From assembly GCA_020636905.1 (NCBI GenBank), contig JACJWX010000009.1, positions 1 to 64,000 on the forward strand: a stretch of DNA of 64,000 nt, read 5' to 3'. This document shows, piece after piece, positions 55,736 to 64,000 of the stretch. The position numbers were made by a program, and so were the translations under genes. The notes under the pieces were generated by a model that saw only the letters and a list, made by a program, of their open reading frames with translations, did no database searches and had not been told where the DNA came from. The first letter of the stretch is position 1. Every line of letters starts with the position of its first letter. This stretch comes from Actinomycetota bacterium. GTDB lineage: Bacteria > Actinomycetota > Thermoleophilia > Miltoncostaeales > Miltoncostaeaceae.

Positions 55736-56826
55736 TGCGCGTCGGTGTTCCAGCGGAGGTCAAGCCTGACGAATACCGCATCGCGCTGACTCCGGCCGGG
55801 GCACTCGAGCTCGTGCATCGAGGCCACGAGGTGTGGGTGGAACAGGGCGCCGGGCTCGGCGCCAGCTTCACCGACGAGGACTACGTTCGCGTGGGCGCGC
55901 GAATCGGCGACGCGGGCGACTGCTGGGCCTCCGAGCTGGTCCTCAAGGTGAAGGAACCGATCGCCGCCGAGTTCGGATTCCTCCGCGACGACCAGATCCT
56001 GCTCACGTACCTGCACCTCGCCGCCAACCACGGCGTGGCCGCCGCACTGTGCCGCGCCGGAACGACGGCCGTCGCGTACGAGACGGTGGAGGATCCCCAG
56101 GGCAGGCTGCCGCTCCTTGCGCCGATGAGCGAACTCGCCGGGCGATTGGCGGTTCAGGCCGGAGCCCGGTACCTGGAGCGGCCCCACGGAGGCCGGGGTG
56201 TGCTGCTCGGCGGGATTCCGGGCGTCGCGCCGGGGCGCGTGGTGATCATCGGCTCCGGCATCGTCGGCACGAACGCCGCCGTGGTGGCAACGGGCATGCA
56301 GGCGCACGTGACGGTGCTGTCGCGCAACGTCGGCCGCATGCGCGAACTGGAGATGGTGCTGGGAGGCCGGGTCACGCTCCTCTATTCGACGCGGCTCACG
56401 ATCGCCGAGGCCATGGCCGACGCCGACCTGGTGATCGGCGCGGTGCTGCTTCCCGGCGCCCGCGCACCCCGACTGGTGACCCGCGAGATGGTCGCCGCGA
56501 TGCGCCCCGGAAGTGTCGTCGTCGACGTGTCGGTCGACCAGGGCGGCTGCATCGAGACGGCCCGCCCGACGACCCACTCCGACCCGGTGTACACCGTCGA
56601 CGGCGTCGTCCACTACTGCGTCGCGAACATGCCGGGCGGCGTGCCCGTGACGGCCACGCCGGCCCTTGGCAACGCCACCCTCCCCTACGTGCTCAGGATC
56701 GCCGCCGAGGGGCTGAGCGCCGCCATGCGGAGCGATCCGGGACTCCGCCCGGGTGTCAACGTCCGCGACGGAAAGATCGCGAACGCCGCGGTCGCCGCGG
56801 CCCTCGACGGAGACCAGCTGCCATGA
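55735..56826 (+). CDS. ald: Alanine dehydrogenase
   Basis: A 363-residue NAD-dependent enzyme converting pyruvate and ammonia to L-alanine and back. MRVGVPAEVKPDEYRIALTPAG, LVLKVKEP, TYLHLAANHG, the nucleotide motif VVIIGSGIVGTNAAVVATGM, and SVDQGGCIETARPTTHSDP are family blocks. The ATG at 55735 overlaps the protease stop (TGATG); a TTG three bases earlier is less likely. The stop overlaps the kinase start by 4 bases. Confidence 0.95.
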   Translation: MRVGVPAEVKPDEYRIALTPAGALELVHRGHEVWVEQGAGLGASFTDEDYVRVGARIGDAGDCWASELVLKVKEPIAAEFGFLRDDQILLTYLHLAANHGVAAALCRAGTTAVAYETVEDPQGRLPLLAPMSELAGRLAVQAGARYLERPHGGRGVLLGGIPGVAPGRVVIIGSGIVGTNAAVVATGMQAHVTVLSRNVGRMRELEMVLGGRVTLLYSTRLTIAEAMADADLVIGAVLLPGARAPRLVTREMVAAMRPGSVVVDVSVDQGGCIETARPTTHSDPVYTVDGVVHYCVANMPGGVPVTATPALGNATLPYVLRIAAEGLSAAMRSDPGLRPGVNVRDGKIANAAVAAALDGDQLP

Positions 56827-58895
56827 ACCGTGCCGGGTCGCGCATCTCGGCCGCCGCGGCGGCCACCGCACTGGAGTGCCTGGAGGATCTCTGCATCCTC
56901 GCCTACCGGCCCGCGCCCGAACGCGAGCTGCAGTCCGCCATCGCGGAGATGACGTCCACCATCACCGGCTGGGAGTCCGCCGCGCTGGTGCAGGCCGGCG
57001 CCGATGGGACCCGCGTGCTCGCCGCGGTCGGTGACCCCACCGCTTTCGACGGCATCGACCTGCGGGGGATTCCCGGCCCGATGTCGGCGCACGAGGTCGA
57101 TTGCGCGAACGGATCCGTGATCGCCGCCTGCCGTCTCGGCGATCGCGACGGCGACGGGCTCCTGCTCGTCGGAGTGCTTCCGGATCCGCCATTGGACGAC
57201 GAGGGCGGCCGCGTGCTCGTCACCTGCGCGCACGTGGCGCGTCAGGCGCTGCGGATGGGTCACACGCAGCGCGCCGCCCGCGACGCGCGCATCACGACGC
57301 AGCGGCTGGTGGACGCCGGAATCTCGCTCTCGAGCCAGACCACGCTGAAGGAAGTGCTCGGCCGGATGGTGGGTGTCGCCCGCGACGTGCTCCACGCCCG
57401 CTACGCCGCCATCGCGGTGCTGAGTCCGGACCACCGGGAGATGGAGCAGTTCGTCACCTCGGGCCTCGACGACGAACAGGTCGAGCGGATCGGGGCGGCA
57501 CCCCGCGGACGGGGGCTGCTTGGCGCGTTGATCAAGAACCCGCAGCCCGTGCGTATCGGCGACATCCGCTCGCACCCGGATTCCTGCGGGTTCCCACCGG
57601 GACATCCCGACATGCGGAGCTTTCTCGGAATCCCGGTCACCCTCCGCGACGAGGTGTTCGGGATCCTGTACGTCACCGAGAAGATCGACGACGCCGAGTT
57701 CAGCGACGCGGACCTCCGCCTGGGACAAACCCTGGCCTCGCAGGCGGCCGTGGCCGTGGACAACGCGCGCCGCTACCAGGCCGAACACCAGCGGGTCACC
57801 GAACTCAACAGCCTGCAGGAGGTGACCACGGCGATCCACGGAACCCTCGAACTCGAGGAACTCCTGCCACTCATCGCGAGGCACGCGCGAACGCTGACCG
57901 GGGCGGACCGGGTGTCGATCTCCATTCGTGGTGTCGAGAAGGCCGGTATCGAGGTGTCGGTGGGCGACGAGGTCTCGGAGCGGATCCCACCCGAACTGCT
58001 CGTTCCCACCGGCGGCGCGCATGCCGTCCGCACCCCGGGCCACCACTGGCTCGTCGTCGAACCGTTGAACATCGGCGGTGATCCGATCGGCACCCTGACG
58101 GCCATTTCGCGGATCGAGTTCGAGGCCCGGTCGGCGCGGCTGCTCTCGACGCTTGCCGGGCAGGCGTCGCTCGCGGTGGCCAACGCCGAGACGTTCGCCT
58201 CCGAGCGGGAACGCCTGCGGGAGTCGGCGCGGATCGCCGCCGCCGACGCGCGGGCCAGCGCCGCCGCGGACGGCCTGCGGAAGGCGATCCAGCTTCAGGA
58301 GACCGAACGGGCGCGCGTCGCACGAGAACTCCACGACGAGGCGGGGCAGTCGCTGACGGCCCTGGCCCTCAACATGCGGGCGCTCGAGGGACATGTGGAC
58401 GACGTTGGCCGCCGTGAGCTGGCCCGGCTCCGCCAGATGGTCAACACGGTGAGCGCCGACCTGCGCACCATCGCGACCGACCTGCGGCCGAGCGGCCTTC
58501 GGGAGCACGGCCTTGCGAGCGCGATTCAGCGCCAGGCCGAGCGGCTCACCGACGCGAGCGGGATCTCGGTGGATCTGGCGCTCGACGAACTCCCGGACGA
58601 TCTGCCCGAGCAGTGGCAGATCGCCGTGTACCGCGTCGTGCAGGAGGCACTCACGAACGTTGCGCGACACAGCAATGCGACACATGTCAGTGTCCTCGCG
58701 CACCACCGTCTGGGATACCTTCGGGTGATGGTTGAAGACGACGGCTGCGGATTCGATCCCACCGCGGGCACTGACCGGCTGGGATTGCGCGGCATGCGAG
58801 AGCGTGCGGAATTGCTGGGCGGAACACTGCGCATCGAAAGCACCATCGGAGCGGGCACGGCGGTTCTGGTCGATCTGGAGGTCGACGATGAGTGA
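56823..58895 (+). CDS. GAF-domain sensor histidine kinase (NarL-type partner)
   Basis: A 690-residue soluble sensor kinase with no membrane helix. A first GAF-like region spans about residues 20-140. A second, clearer GAF domain lies at ~165-320 (ISLSSQTTLKEVLGRMV to AAVAVDNARRYQ) and a third at ~325-470. A coiled-coil linker leads to HisKA_3 with the phosphorylated His 504 in ARELHDEAGQSL and the HATPase domain (VVQEALTNVARHSNA, GLRGMRERAELLGG). The layout resembles DevS/DosS- and NreB-like kinases. The ligand is unknown. It overlaps ald by 4 and the regulator gene by 8 bases. Confidence 0.9.
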   Translation: MNRAGSRISAAAAATALECLEDLCILAYRPAPERELQSAIAEMTSTITGWESAALVQAGADGTRVLAAVGDPTAFDGIDLRGIPGPMSAHEVDCANGSVIAACRLGDRDGDGLLLVGVLPDPPLDDEGGRVLVTCAHVARQALRMGHTQRAARDARITTQRLVDAGISLSSQTTLKEVLGRMVGVARDVLHARYAAIAVLSPDHREMEQFVTSGLDDEQVERIGAAPRGRGLLGALIKNPQPVRIGDIRSHPDSCGFPPGHPDMRSFLGIPVTLRDEVFGILYVTEKIDDAEFSDADLRLGQTLASQAAVAVDNARRYQAEHQRVTELNSLQEVTTAIHGTLELEELLPLIARHARTLTGADRVSISIRGVEKAGIEVSVGDEVSERIPPELLVPTGGAHAVRTPGHHWLVVEPLNIGGDPIGTLTAISRIEFEARSARLLSTLAGQASLAVANAETFASERERLRESARIAAADARASAAADGLRKAIQLQETERARVARELHDEAGQSLTALALNMRALEGHVDDVGRRELARLRQMVNTVSADLRTIATDLRPSGLREHGLASAIQRQAERLTDASGISVDLALDELPDDLPEQWQIAVYRVVQEALTNVARHSNATHVSVLAHHRLGYLRVMVEDDGCGFDPTAGTDRLGLRGMRERAELLGGTLRIESTIGAGTAVLVDLEVDDE

Positions 58896-59538
58896 GGGCA
58901 TCCGGGTTCTCGTGGTGGACGATCACGCGGTACTCCGATCCGGGTTGCGGCTGCTGCTCGAACGCGAGGGCGGCCTGGCCTTCGCCGGCGAGGCCGCCAC
59001 CGCCGAGGAAGCGCTGCGATGCCTGGAACGGACCGAGCCGGACATCGTGCTGCTCGATCTGCAGATGCCGGGGATCGGGGGGCTCGAGGCCACGAAGCGC
59101 ATTCGGGATCGTCGCCCCGGCGTGCGGGTGCTCGTGCTGTCGATGTTCGACGAAGCCGACGACGTGCGACGGGCCTTCGCGGCCGGCGCGGACGGCTATC
59201 TGGTGAAGACCGCCGCGGACGAGGAGCTCGTGCGGGCGCTGCGGGCGGTGGCCGACGGTGAGCGGTATCTGCATCCCAGCCTGGGGGCCAAGCTGGCCCA
59301 GCCGACCGCAAGCGAGGGCCCGGTGGACGAACTCTCACCGCGGGAGCGGGAAGTCCTCCGCCTGCTGGCCCTCGGCTACACCAACCAGGAGATCGCCCGC
59401 GAGCTGGTGGTGTCGGTGCGGACGGTCGAGAGCCATCGCGCCCACGTGATGACCAAACTCCGTGCGGACTCCCGCGCGGCGATGGTGCGCCACGCGCTCG
59501 ATGCGGGCCTGCTCGACACGCGCGAGGGCCGGAGCTGA
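58888..59538 (+). CDS. NarL/LuxR-family response regulator
   Basis: A 216-residue regulator, the likely partner of the upstream kinase. The receiver has D11/D12, the phosphoacceptor D57 in DIVLLDLQMPG, Ser in VLVLSMFDEADD and Lys in GYLVKTA. The C-terminal LuxR helix-turn-helix spans about residues 148-205 (LSPREREVLRLLALGYTNQE, RTVESHRAHVMTKL). The ATG at 58888 lies just after GGAGG and overlaps the kinase by 8 bases. It ends in a terminator. Confidence 0.93.
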   Translation: MSEGIRVLVVDDHAVLRSGLRLLLEREGGLAFAGEAATAEEALRCLERTEPDIVLLDLQMPGIGGLEATKRIRDRRPGVRVLVLSMFDEADDVRRAFAAGADGYLVKTAADEELVRALRAVADGERYLHPSLGAKLAQPTASEGPVDELSPREREVLRLLALGYTNQEIARELVVSVRTVESHRAHVMTKLRADSRAAMVRHALDAGLLDTREGRS

Positions 59539-59550
59539 GCCCCGGCCCTC
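59524..59550. terminator. Terminator overlapping the response-regulator stop
   Basis: GAGGGCCGG (59524-59532) pairs with CCGGCCCTC (59542-59550); the stop codon is in the loop. It lies between convergent genes and may act both ways. Confidence 0.65.
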
Positions 59551-59559
59551 GGCTGCGGG

Positions 59560-60279
59560 CTACTTCTTCGTAGCGACCTTGTCGACGGCCTCCGTGATGG
59601 GCTCGATGCCGCCCGTGTACTCGGCGTTCTGGCTTCCACCAGGGCCGGTCACCTGGAAGTGCGGTGTCCCCTGATACTGCGCAGCGGTCGCAGCGTCGTT
59701 GTTGGCGAGCAGCCGCTCGACGACCCCGTTCCCGTCGTATTCCGTGTCCCACTTCGCGGTGTCCGCGCCGACGGCGCCGACCACGCTCCGGACCAGATCG
59801 CGGTTCAGCCACGAATCGTTCTCGTTGCCCTGGTTCCTGAACAGGACCTCGGCGTAGTTCCACATGAGGTTCTGGTCCGCGATGGCCAGTGCGCCGAGGG
59901 CCCCGATCTCGGAGTCGGCGCCCAGGACGCTCGTCCCCTGGTTGGCCTCGGCGCCGAGCAGGATCGGCCGCAACTCCAGCTTGGCGTCGCCCGGCTTGAC
60001 GTACCGGTCGATGATCTTCGGCACCAGGTCTTCGGATGCGGCGGCGCACACCGGGCACTTGAAGTCGACGAACTCGACGATGGTGACGGGCGCGTCCGGG
60101 TTGCCGAGCACCGCGCCGTTCTGCGGAATGTCCTTCAACAACGTCGCCACCTCGGTGGCCGATCCTCCGAGCGCGGACTCGTCCGGCTTGTCGTCCTTGT
60201 TGAAGAGCTGCAGCGACACCAGCCCGACCACCAGGACAAGGGCGATCGCGACGACGCCCCCGATCACGTTCTTCGACAC
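59560..60279 (-). CDS. Membrane-anchored DsbA-like thiol-disulfide oxidoreductase
   Basis: A 239-residue protein with one N-terminal membrane helix (about residues 6-24) and an extracytoplasmic thioredoxin-fold domain of the DsbA/BdbD (Thioredoxin_4) type. The redox motif is C75-P-V-C78 in VDFKCPVCAA and the cis-Pro loop is YQGTPHFQV. It probably forms or shuffles disulfides in secreted proteins, which fits the cysteine-bearing surface proteins nearby. The GTG at 60279 follows GGGAGGGG. It is divergent from nurA. Confidence 0.88.
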   Translation of the reverse strand: MSKNVIGGVVAIALVLVVGLVSLQLFNKDDKPDESALGGSATEVATLLKDIPQNGAVLGNPDAPVTIVEFVDFKCPVCAAASEDLVPKIIDRYVKPGDAKLELRPILLGAEANQGTSVLGADSEIGALGALAIADQNLMWNYAEVLFRNQGNENDSWLNRDLVRSVVGAVGADTAKWDTEYDGNGVVERLLANNDAATAAQYQGTPHFQVTGPGGSQNAEYTGGIEPITEAVDKVATKK

Positions 60280-60449
60280 GCAGTCCCCTCCCGAAAACGT
60301 CTGACGCGTGGAGAATGCCAGTCCTCCGCCTCAGACAGAACGCGGTGGGTGGCCAGAGATCGGTTTCTGCGCCGATAGACCGGCGATTCGCGCCGTCGTC
60401 GGTGAATCTGGCGCTCCGTCGCCGTCGCCCCGATGTCCGCGTCGGCCAC

Positions 60450-60455
60450 TACATT
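60450..60455 (+). promoter_or_regulatory. Leaderless -10 box for nurA
   Basis: TACATT ends 6 nt before the ATG at 60462. A GGAG also lies in between, so both leaderless and short-leader expression are possible. Confidence 0.45.
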
Positions 60456-60461
60456 GGAGTG

Positions 60462-61460
60462 ATGGCGGATCCGCGGCCACAGCTCTTCGTGCACGTCGCC
60501 GACCCCGGCTACGGCCCGGGAGTCGATCCCCGCCCCCGCGAGGGCCAGGCCGACGTCGAGGTTTCGGTCGAACCCGTCGACTGGGCGCCCCTCACCCCGG
60601 CACCGCAGCCCACGAGCGAACTGGTCTTCATCGACGGAACCCAGCAGATCGAAGCGTGGCTCACCGTGACCGATCCGGCCGACGGCCAGCCGATCACCGG
60701 CGCCGCCTTCGCGGTCGCGGCGGGCGCGGTTCGCGCCGGGCACGCACCGCGTGCCGAGATCGTCGACGTGGTGGTGCGCCGGGCCACCATCATCGAGGGG
60801 GATCGGCGGCTGCGACTGCCGGACACCGGCGCCTTCCGCTGGGAAGCGCGGTCCGGGGCGTCGCGCGACCCCAACGCCATCTCGGGACGCATCGGGCAGC
60901 TCCGGAGCGAGCTGGAACTGAAACTCGCCGACCGCTGGTCCGCACCGGACCGACTGCTGGTCCTGGACGGGCGGCTCTCATTCGTGCGCGACGGTCACGG
61001 ACCCGTGGTCGGGGCGGTGAAGTCGCATCACACCCTGTATCTGAACGGCGAGCCGGGCGCGGTCGTCGCACGTCTCGCCGTCGGCCAGCGCACCCCGCTG
61101 TTCGCCATCGGCGAGGACCGCTTCTCGTGGTACCAGCGGCTTCCGGGCGTGGGCACCCAGGGCTGGGCCGGAATCCTTCGCGGCGAAACACCCCGCTCCC
61201 TCGGGCTGGAGACCGCCCGACAGCTGGCCGACCGGGCCACGCTCGAACTGCCGCGGTTCGCGGGTCGCGCGCACCGGGATCCACGGGCTCCGCAGAACCT
61301 GACGCCGATCATGACCCTCGAGTCCAGGCTCCGTCACCGCATGGGCGACCGCGCGCTGGCCCTGCGGGCGGCACGACGCGCCGCGGCGCACGCCGAGCTG
61401 GATCACGTCGGAACCCCGGCGGCGGCGGATTCGCCCGACCGCCTGCACGTCGCCGCATGA
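60462..61460 (+). CDS. nurA: NurA-family nuclease
   Basis: A 332-residue protein with the NurA nuclease pattern: motif I ELVFIDGTQQIEAW (Asp 58), motif III RLLVLDGRLSF (Asp 169), then VVGAVKSHHTLYL and WYQRLPG. NurA works with HerA to resect DNA double-strand breaks. The assignment is strengthened by the HerA gene, which overlaps its stop by 4 bases. The ATG at 60462 is preferred because TACATT lies 6 nt upstream and the extra upstream residues are not conserved-looking. Confidence 0.82.
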   Translation: MADPRPQLFVHVADPGYGPGVDPRPREGQADVEVSVEPVDWAPLTPAPQPTSELVFIDGTQQIEAWLTVTDPADGQPITGAAFAVAAGAVRAGHAPRAEIVDVVVRRATIIEGDRRLRLPDTGAFRWEARSGASRDPNAISGRIGQLRSELELKLADRWSAPDRLLVLDGRLSFVRDGHGPVVGAVKSHHTLYLNGEPGAVVARLAVGQRTPLFAIGEDRFSWYQRLPGVGTQGWAGILRGETPRSLGLETARQLADRATLELPRFAGRAHRDPRAPQNLTPIMTLESRLRHRMGDRALALRAARRAAAHAELDHVGTPAAADSPDRLHVAA

Positions 61461-63211
61461 CGCCGACCGACGACCTGGGGGTGGTGCTGGGTCACCAGGC
61501 CACCAGCAGCCAGTCGTACCTGATCGGCATCGATGACGCGGCGTCGGTCGAGGTCGACGACCTCGTCGCGGTCACCACCGAGGATCCCGCCGGACCGGTC
61601 ACCACGTACGGCATCGTGACCGAGGCCTTCGCCCAGCTCGAGGGGGCGTCACTTCCCAGCGACACCCAGGCCTACACCGAGGGCAGCATGCCCGCCCAGC
61701 TGGTGCGCACGGCCGAAGTGCAGGTGGTGCGCGTGGACCCGGAACGCTGGATCGCCCCGCATCCGGGCCAGGCGGTGCGGCGCGCCCGCGACGCCGAACG
61801 CGAACGCGCCCTCTACGAGGACACCATGACGCGCACGCTCGCGCTCGGACTCGGCCGGGACCGCCTCCCCATCCGCCTGGACCTCGACTTCCTGGACGGC
61901 ACCAAGGGCGGCCACGTGTCGATCAGCGGCATCAGCGGCGTCGCGACCAAGACCTCGACGGCGCTCGCCCTGGTGCGCCTGCTGCTCGCCCACCCCGAGA
62001 TGCGGCGGCGGGTCCGGGTGCTGATCTTCAACGTCAAGGGCGAGGACCTGCTGCACATCGACCGGGACAATCGCCGGTACGCCGAGCGCGCCAACCGCGC
62101 CGAGCTCGACCGCCAGTGGGCCGACCTGGGGCTGGAGTCACCGGGCGGGTTCCCCGACGTGGGGTTCTGGGCACCGCCGCGGGCGAGTGGCGGGGGCCTT
62201 CCCGACTGCGAGTCGCGCCTCGAGGACGTCCGCGTGTTCGGGTGGACGCCGTGGCGATTCGTCATCGAAGGGCTGCTGCGGTTCTGCTTCGCCGATGCCA
62301 GCGACATGCGCAGCCAGCTCAGCTTCGTCGAGGAGCGCGTGCGTGGCGAACTGCTCCGGCGCGCGGTCCCGGTCGTGGACCATCCCGGCGCGGTGGGACT
62401 CATGCCCGGGCCGGTCGGCGGGGATCCCGAACGCCGGGAGCCGCGCCTGCCGGGCGATCTCGGATCGCCGGTGTTCGAGGACCTCGACGGACTGGTCGAC
62501 TGGCTGGTGGAGCTGCTGAGCGACGACGAGCTGATCCGCAGCGGCCAGGCTCGTCCCTGGGTGGGCAATGCCGCCGCCGGCACCATCGGGGCGTTCACCC
62601 GACGCCTGCAGTCCGCGGCATCGCGCCTGCGCGGGCTCGTTCGCGCCGACGCCATCCCCATCCCGCGCGGCGAGGCCGCACGCGACGAGCCCCCGGTGGC
62701 GGTGGTGCACCTGACGCGCCTGCACGACTTCGCGCAGCGGTTCGTGGTGGGGACGCTGCTCGCGCAGACCTTCGCGGCCAAGGAACGGGGAAGCCGCGAC
62801 CCCATCGAATTCGTGGTGCTCGACGAGCTGAACAAGTACGCCCCCAGAGACGGCGACTCCCCCATCAAGGACACGCTCATCGACATCGCCCAGCGCGGGC
62901 GGTCGCTCGGCGTGATCCTGATCGGCGCTCAGCAGCAGGCGTCGCTCGTGGCGCCGGAGGTCACCCAGAACGCGGCCATCCGGATCACCGGCCGCCTCGA
63001 TCCGGCGGAAGCCGAGCGCAGCGAGTACGGGTGGTTGAGCCCGGCGGCGCGGGCGCGGGCGCGCCTGCTGATGCAGGGCCGCGTGCTGATCAGCCAGCCC
63101 AGCGTCCCCGCCCCGCTGGCCGTCGAGGTTCCCTTCCCGCCCTGGGCGACGGCCTCGAGCGAGGTGGCGAGCACGGAGCGCGCGCAGGACGCGATCTCCC
63201 GCTTCGGCTGA
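61457..63211 (+). CDS. herA: HerA-like DNA translocase
   Basis: A 584-residue hexameric-type ATPase that drives DNA through its NurA partner. An N-terminal HAS-barrel-like domain (LGVVLGHQATSSQSYLIGI) comes first. The Walker A region is GISGVATKTST (residues 158-168), which departs from the usual GxxGxGK[ST] spacing. Walker B is FVVLDELNKYAP (D456, E457), followed by SLGVILIGAQQQASLV. It overlaps nurA by 4 bases and precedes sbcD by 6 nt. HerA is common in archaea and scattered in bacteria. Confidence 0.85.
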   Translation: MTPTDDLGVVLGHQATSSQSYLIGIDDAASVEVDDLVAVTTEDPAGPVTTYGIVTEAFAQLEGASLPSDTQAYTEGSMPAQLVRTAEVQVVRVDPERWIAPHPGQAVRRARDAERERALYEDTMTRTLALGLGRDRLPIRLDLDFLDGTKGGHVSISGISGVATKTSTALALVRLLLAHPEMRRRVRVLIFNVKGEDLLHIDRDNRRYAERANRAELDRQWADLGLESPGGFPDVGFWAPPRASGGGLPDCESRLEDVRVFGWTPWRFVIEGLLRFCFADASDMRSQLSFVEERVRGELLRRAVPVVDHPGAVGLMPGPVGGDPERREPRLPGDLGSPVFEDLDGLVDWLVELLSDDELIRSGQARPWVGNAAAGTIGAFTRRLQSAASRLRGLVRADAIPIPRGEAARDEPPVAVVHLTRLHDFAQRFVVGTLLAQTFAAKERGSRDPIEFVVLDELNKYAPRDGDSPIKDTLIDIAQRGRSLGVILIGAQQQASLVAPEVTQNAAIRITGRLDPAEAERSEYGWLSPAARARARLLMQGRVLISQPSVPAPLAVEVPFPPWATASSEVASTERAQDAISRFG

Positions 63212-63217
63212 TCGCCG

Positions 63218-64000
63218 ATGCGGCTGCTCCACACCGCCGACTGGCACCTGGGGAAACGCCTCTACGGCCTCGACCGGCGAGACGAGCTGCGCGCGGCGCT
63301 CGAGGAACTCGCGCGGATCGCCGCTGACGAAGCCGTCGACGCGGTCGTCATCGCCGGTGACATGATCGACCGCAGGGTCACGGACGCCGAACCCATCGGC
63401 GATGCGCTCGAGGCGATGGAGCGGTTCGCCGCGGTCGCGCCGGTGATCATCGTGGCGGGCAACCACGACGACCCCGTGCTCTGGACGGCCCTCGCCCCGT
63501 ATCTCGCGATGCGCGGAGTGACCATGCTGGGGCGACCGGCCGAACCGGCGCGTGCGATCACGACGGTCGCCACCGGTGCAGGTCCGCTGCACGTCGGAAT
63601 GCTGCCCTGGCCGGACCCGGCACGGCTCGGCGCCGACGTCGGGGCCACGGCGCAGGCCACGAAAGCGACGTACGCCGACATGGTGCGCGACATCATCGCC
63701 CTCTACGCGGAGGAACTCCGCCAGCGACGGATGCGCGAGGGTGGCGCGGCGATCCTGGCCGGGCATCTCATGGTCGATGGCGCGCTCTCCGGGGGCGGTG
63801 AACGCGAGATGACCATGGGCATCACCTACGCCATCTCCCCGCAGACGCTTCCGGCCGACCTCGACTACATCGCCCTGGGACACGTCCATCGCCCGCAGGC
63901 GGTACCCCGCACCGCCTCGCCCGCGCGGTACTCCGGCTCGCCGATCGCGCTCGATTTCAGCGAGGACAACCACGCCAAGACGGCGTCGATCGTCACGATC
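63218..64000 (+). CDS. sbcD: Exonuclease subunit SbcD (3' end outside window)
   Basis: The first 261 codons of a Mre11/SbcD nuclease; the frame runs off the right edge. Metal ligands are visible: D8 and H10 (LLHTADWHLGKRL), VIAGDMIDR, VAGNHDD, LAGHLMVDGA and LGHVHRPQ. SbcD with the SbcC ATPase opens hairpins and protein-blocked DNA ends; sbcC would be expected just beyond the window. The ATG at 63218 is 6 nt after herA, placing it in the same operon. Confidence 0.93.
   Translation, partial: MRLLHTADWHLGKRLYGLDRRDELRAALEELARIAADEAVDAVVIAGDMIDRRVTDAEPIGDALEAMERFAAVAPVIIVAGNHDDPVLWTALAPYLAMRGVTMLGRPAEPARAITTVATGAGPLHVGMLPWPDPARLGADVGATAQATKATYADMVRDIIALYAEELRQRRMREGGAAILAGHLMVDGALSGGGEREMTMGITYAISPQTLPADLDYIALGHVHRPQAVPRTASPARYSGSPIALDFSEDNHAKTASIVTI

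Overview
The window is very GC-rich (roughly 70% by eye), with dense genes, many GTG starts and short overlaps between genes. HemQ (the coproheme route to heme), PPK2, a Streptomyces-type PHO box, BldC-like helix-turn-helix proteins, secreted DUF11 proteins and many start codons lying 6-7 nt behind a TAnnnT box together suggest an actinobacterium. Class Thermoleophilia (Solirubrobacterales-like) is my best guess, but it is inferred and not proven. I see no rRNA, tRNA, insertion sequence, prophage or CRISPR array. This is chromosomal core sequence with some lineage-specific surface and regulatory genes.

Layout. 1-4.5 kb: three tandem secreted DUF11-type proteins sharing a C-terminal domain and a P(L/V)QGxxxPxVTG tail. 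4.6-7.3 kb: aconitase. 7.3-11.8 kb (minus): pstS-pstC-pstA-pstB with a PHO box before pstS, then a small membrane protein. 12-16 kb: dihydrolipoyl dehydrogenase, an HGSNAT-like membrane protein, an inositol-phosphatase-family enzyme and ispH. 16-19.3 kb (minus): hemQ, a zinc alcohol dehydrogenase and a eukaryote-like UDP-sugar pyrophosphorylase, all overlapping. 19.4-23.5 kb: a sugar dehydrogenase, PPK2 and a CoA-disulfide-reductase-like flavoprotein. 24-28.2 kb: a binding-protein/VWA fusion with a membrane partner, facing an unknown 562-residue protein. 28.3-33.4 kb: an L,D-transpeptidase, DedA plus a CPAC thioredoxin-like protein, two tandem BldC-like regulators and a phosphoesterase lipoprotein.

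33.5-37.6 kb is the replication/translation block rpsF-ssb-rplI-dnaB-purA, with no rpsR. rpsF seems to use an ATC start. 37.7-40.9 kb (minus) holds an HD-GYP protein and an unusual ECF sigma factor fused to its own zinc-finger anti-sigma domain, a membrane helix and a long Gly/Thr/Asn-rich tail. An ECF-like promoter precedes the pair. 41.4-52.5 kb is one purine operon, purD-B-C-S-Q-L-F-M-N-H, whose junctions nearly all overlap; with purA nearby it covers most of the route to IMP and adenylosuccinate except prs, purE and purK.

52.6-60.3 kb: another secreted repeat protein, then a divergent chain of membrane-tethered protease, alanine dehydrogenase, GAF histidine kinase and NarL-type regulator, then a membrane-anchored DsbA-like protein. 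The right edge holds the DNA-end-processing set nurA-herA-sbcD, with sbcD cut by the window end.

The most unusual items are the sigma/anti-sigma/membrane fusion with its possible self-recognised promoter, the shared C-terminal tail of the DUF11 cluster, the ATC start of rpsF, and the large set of genes that look leaderless.
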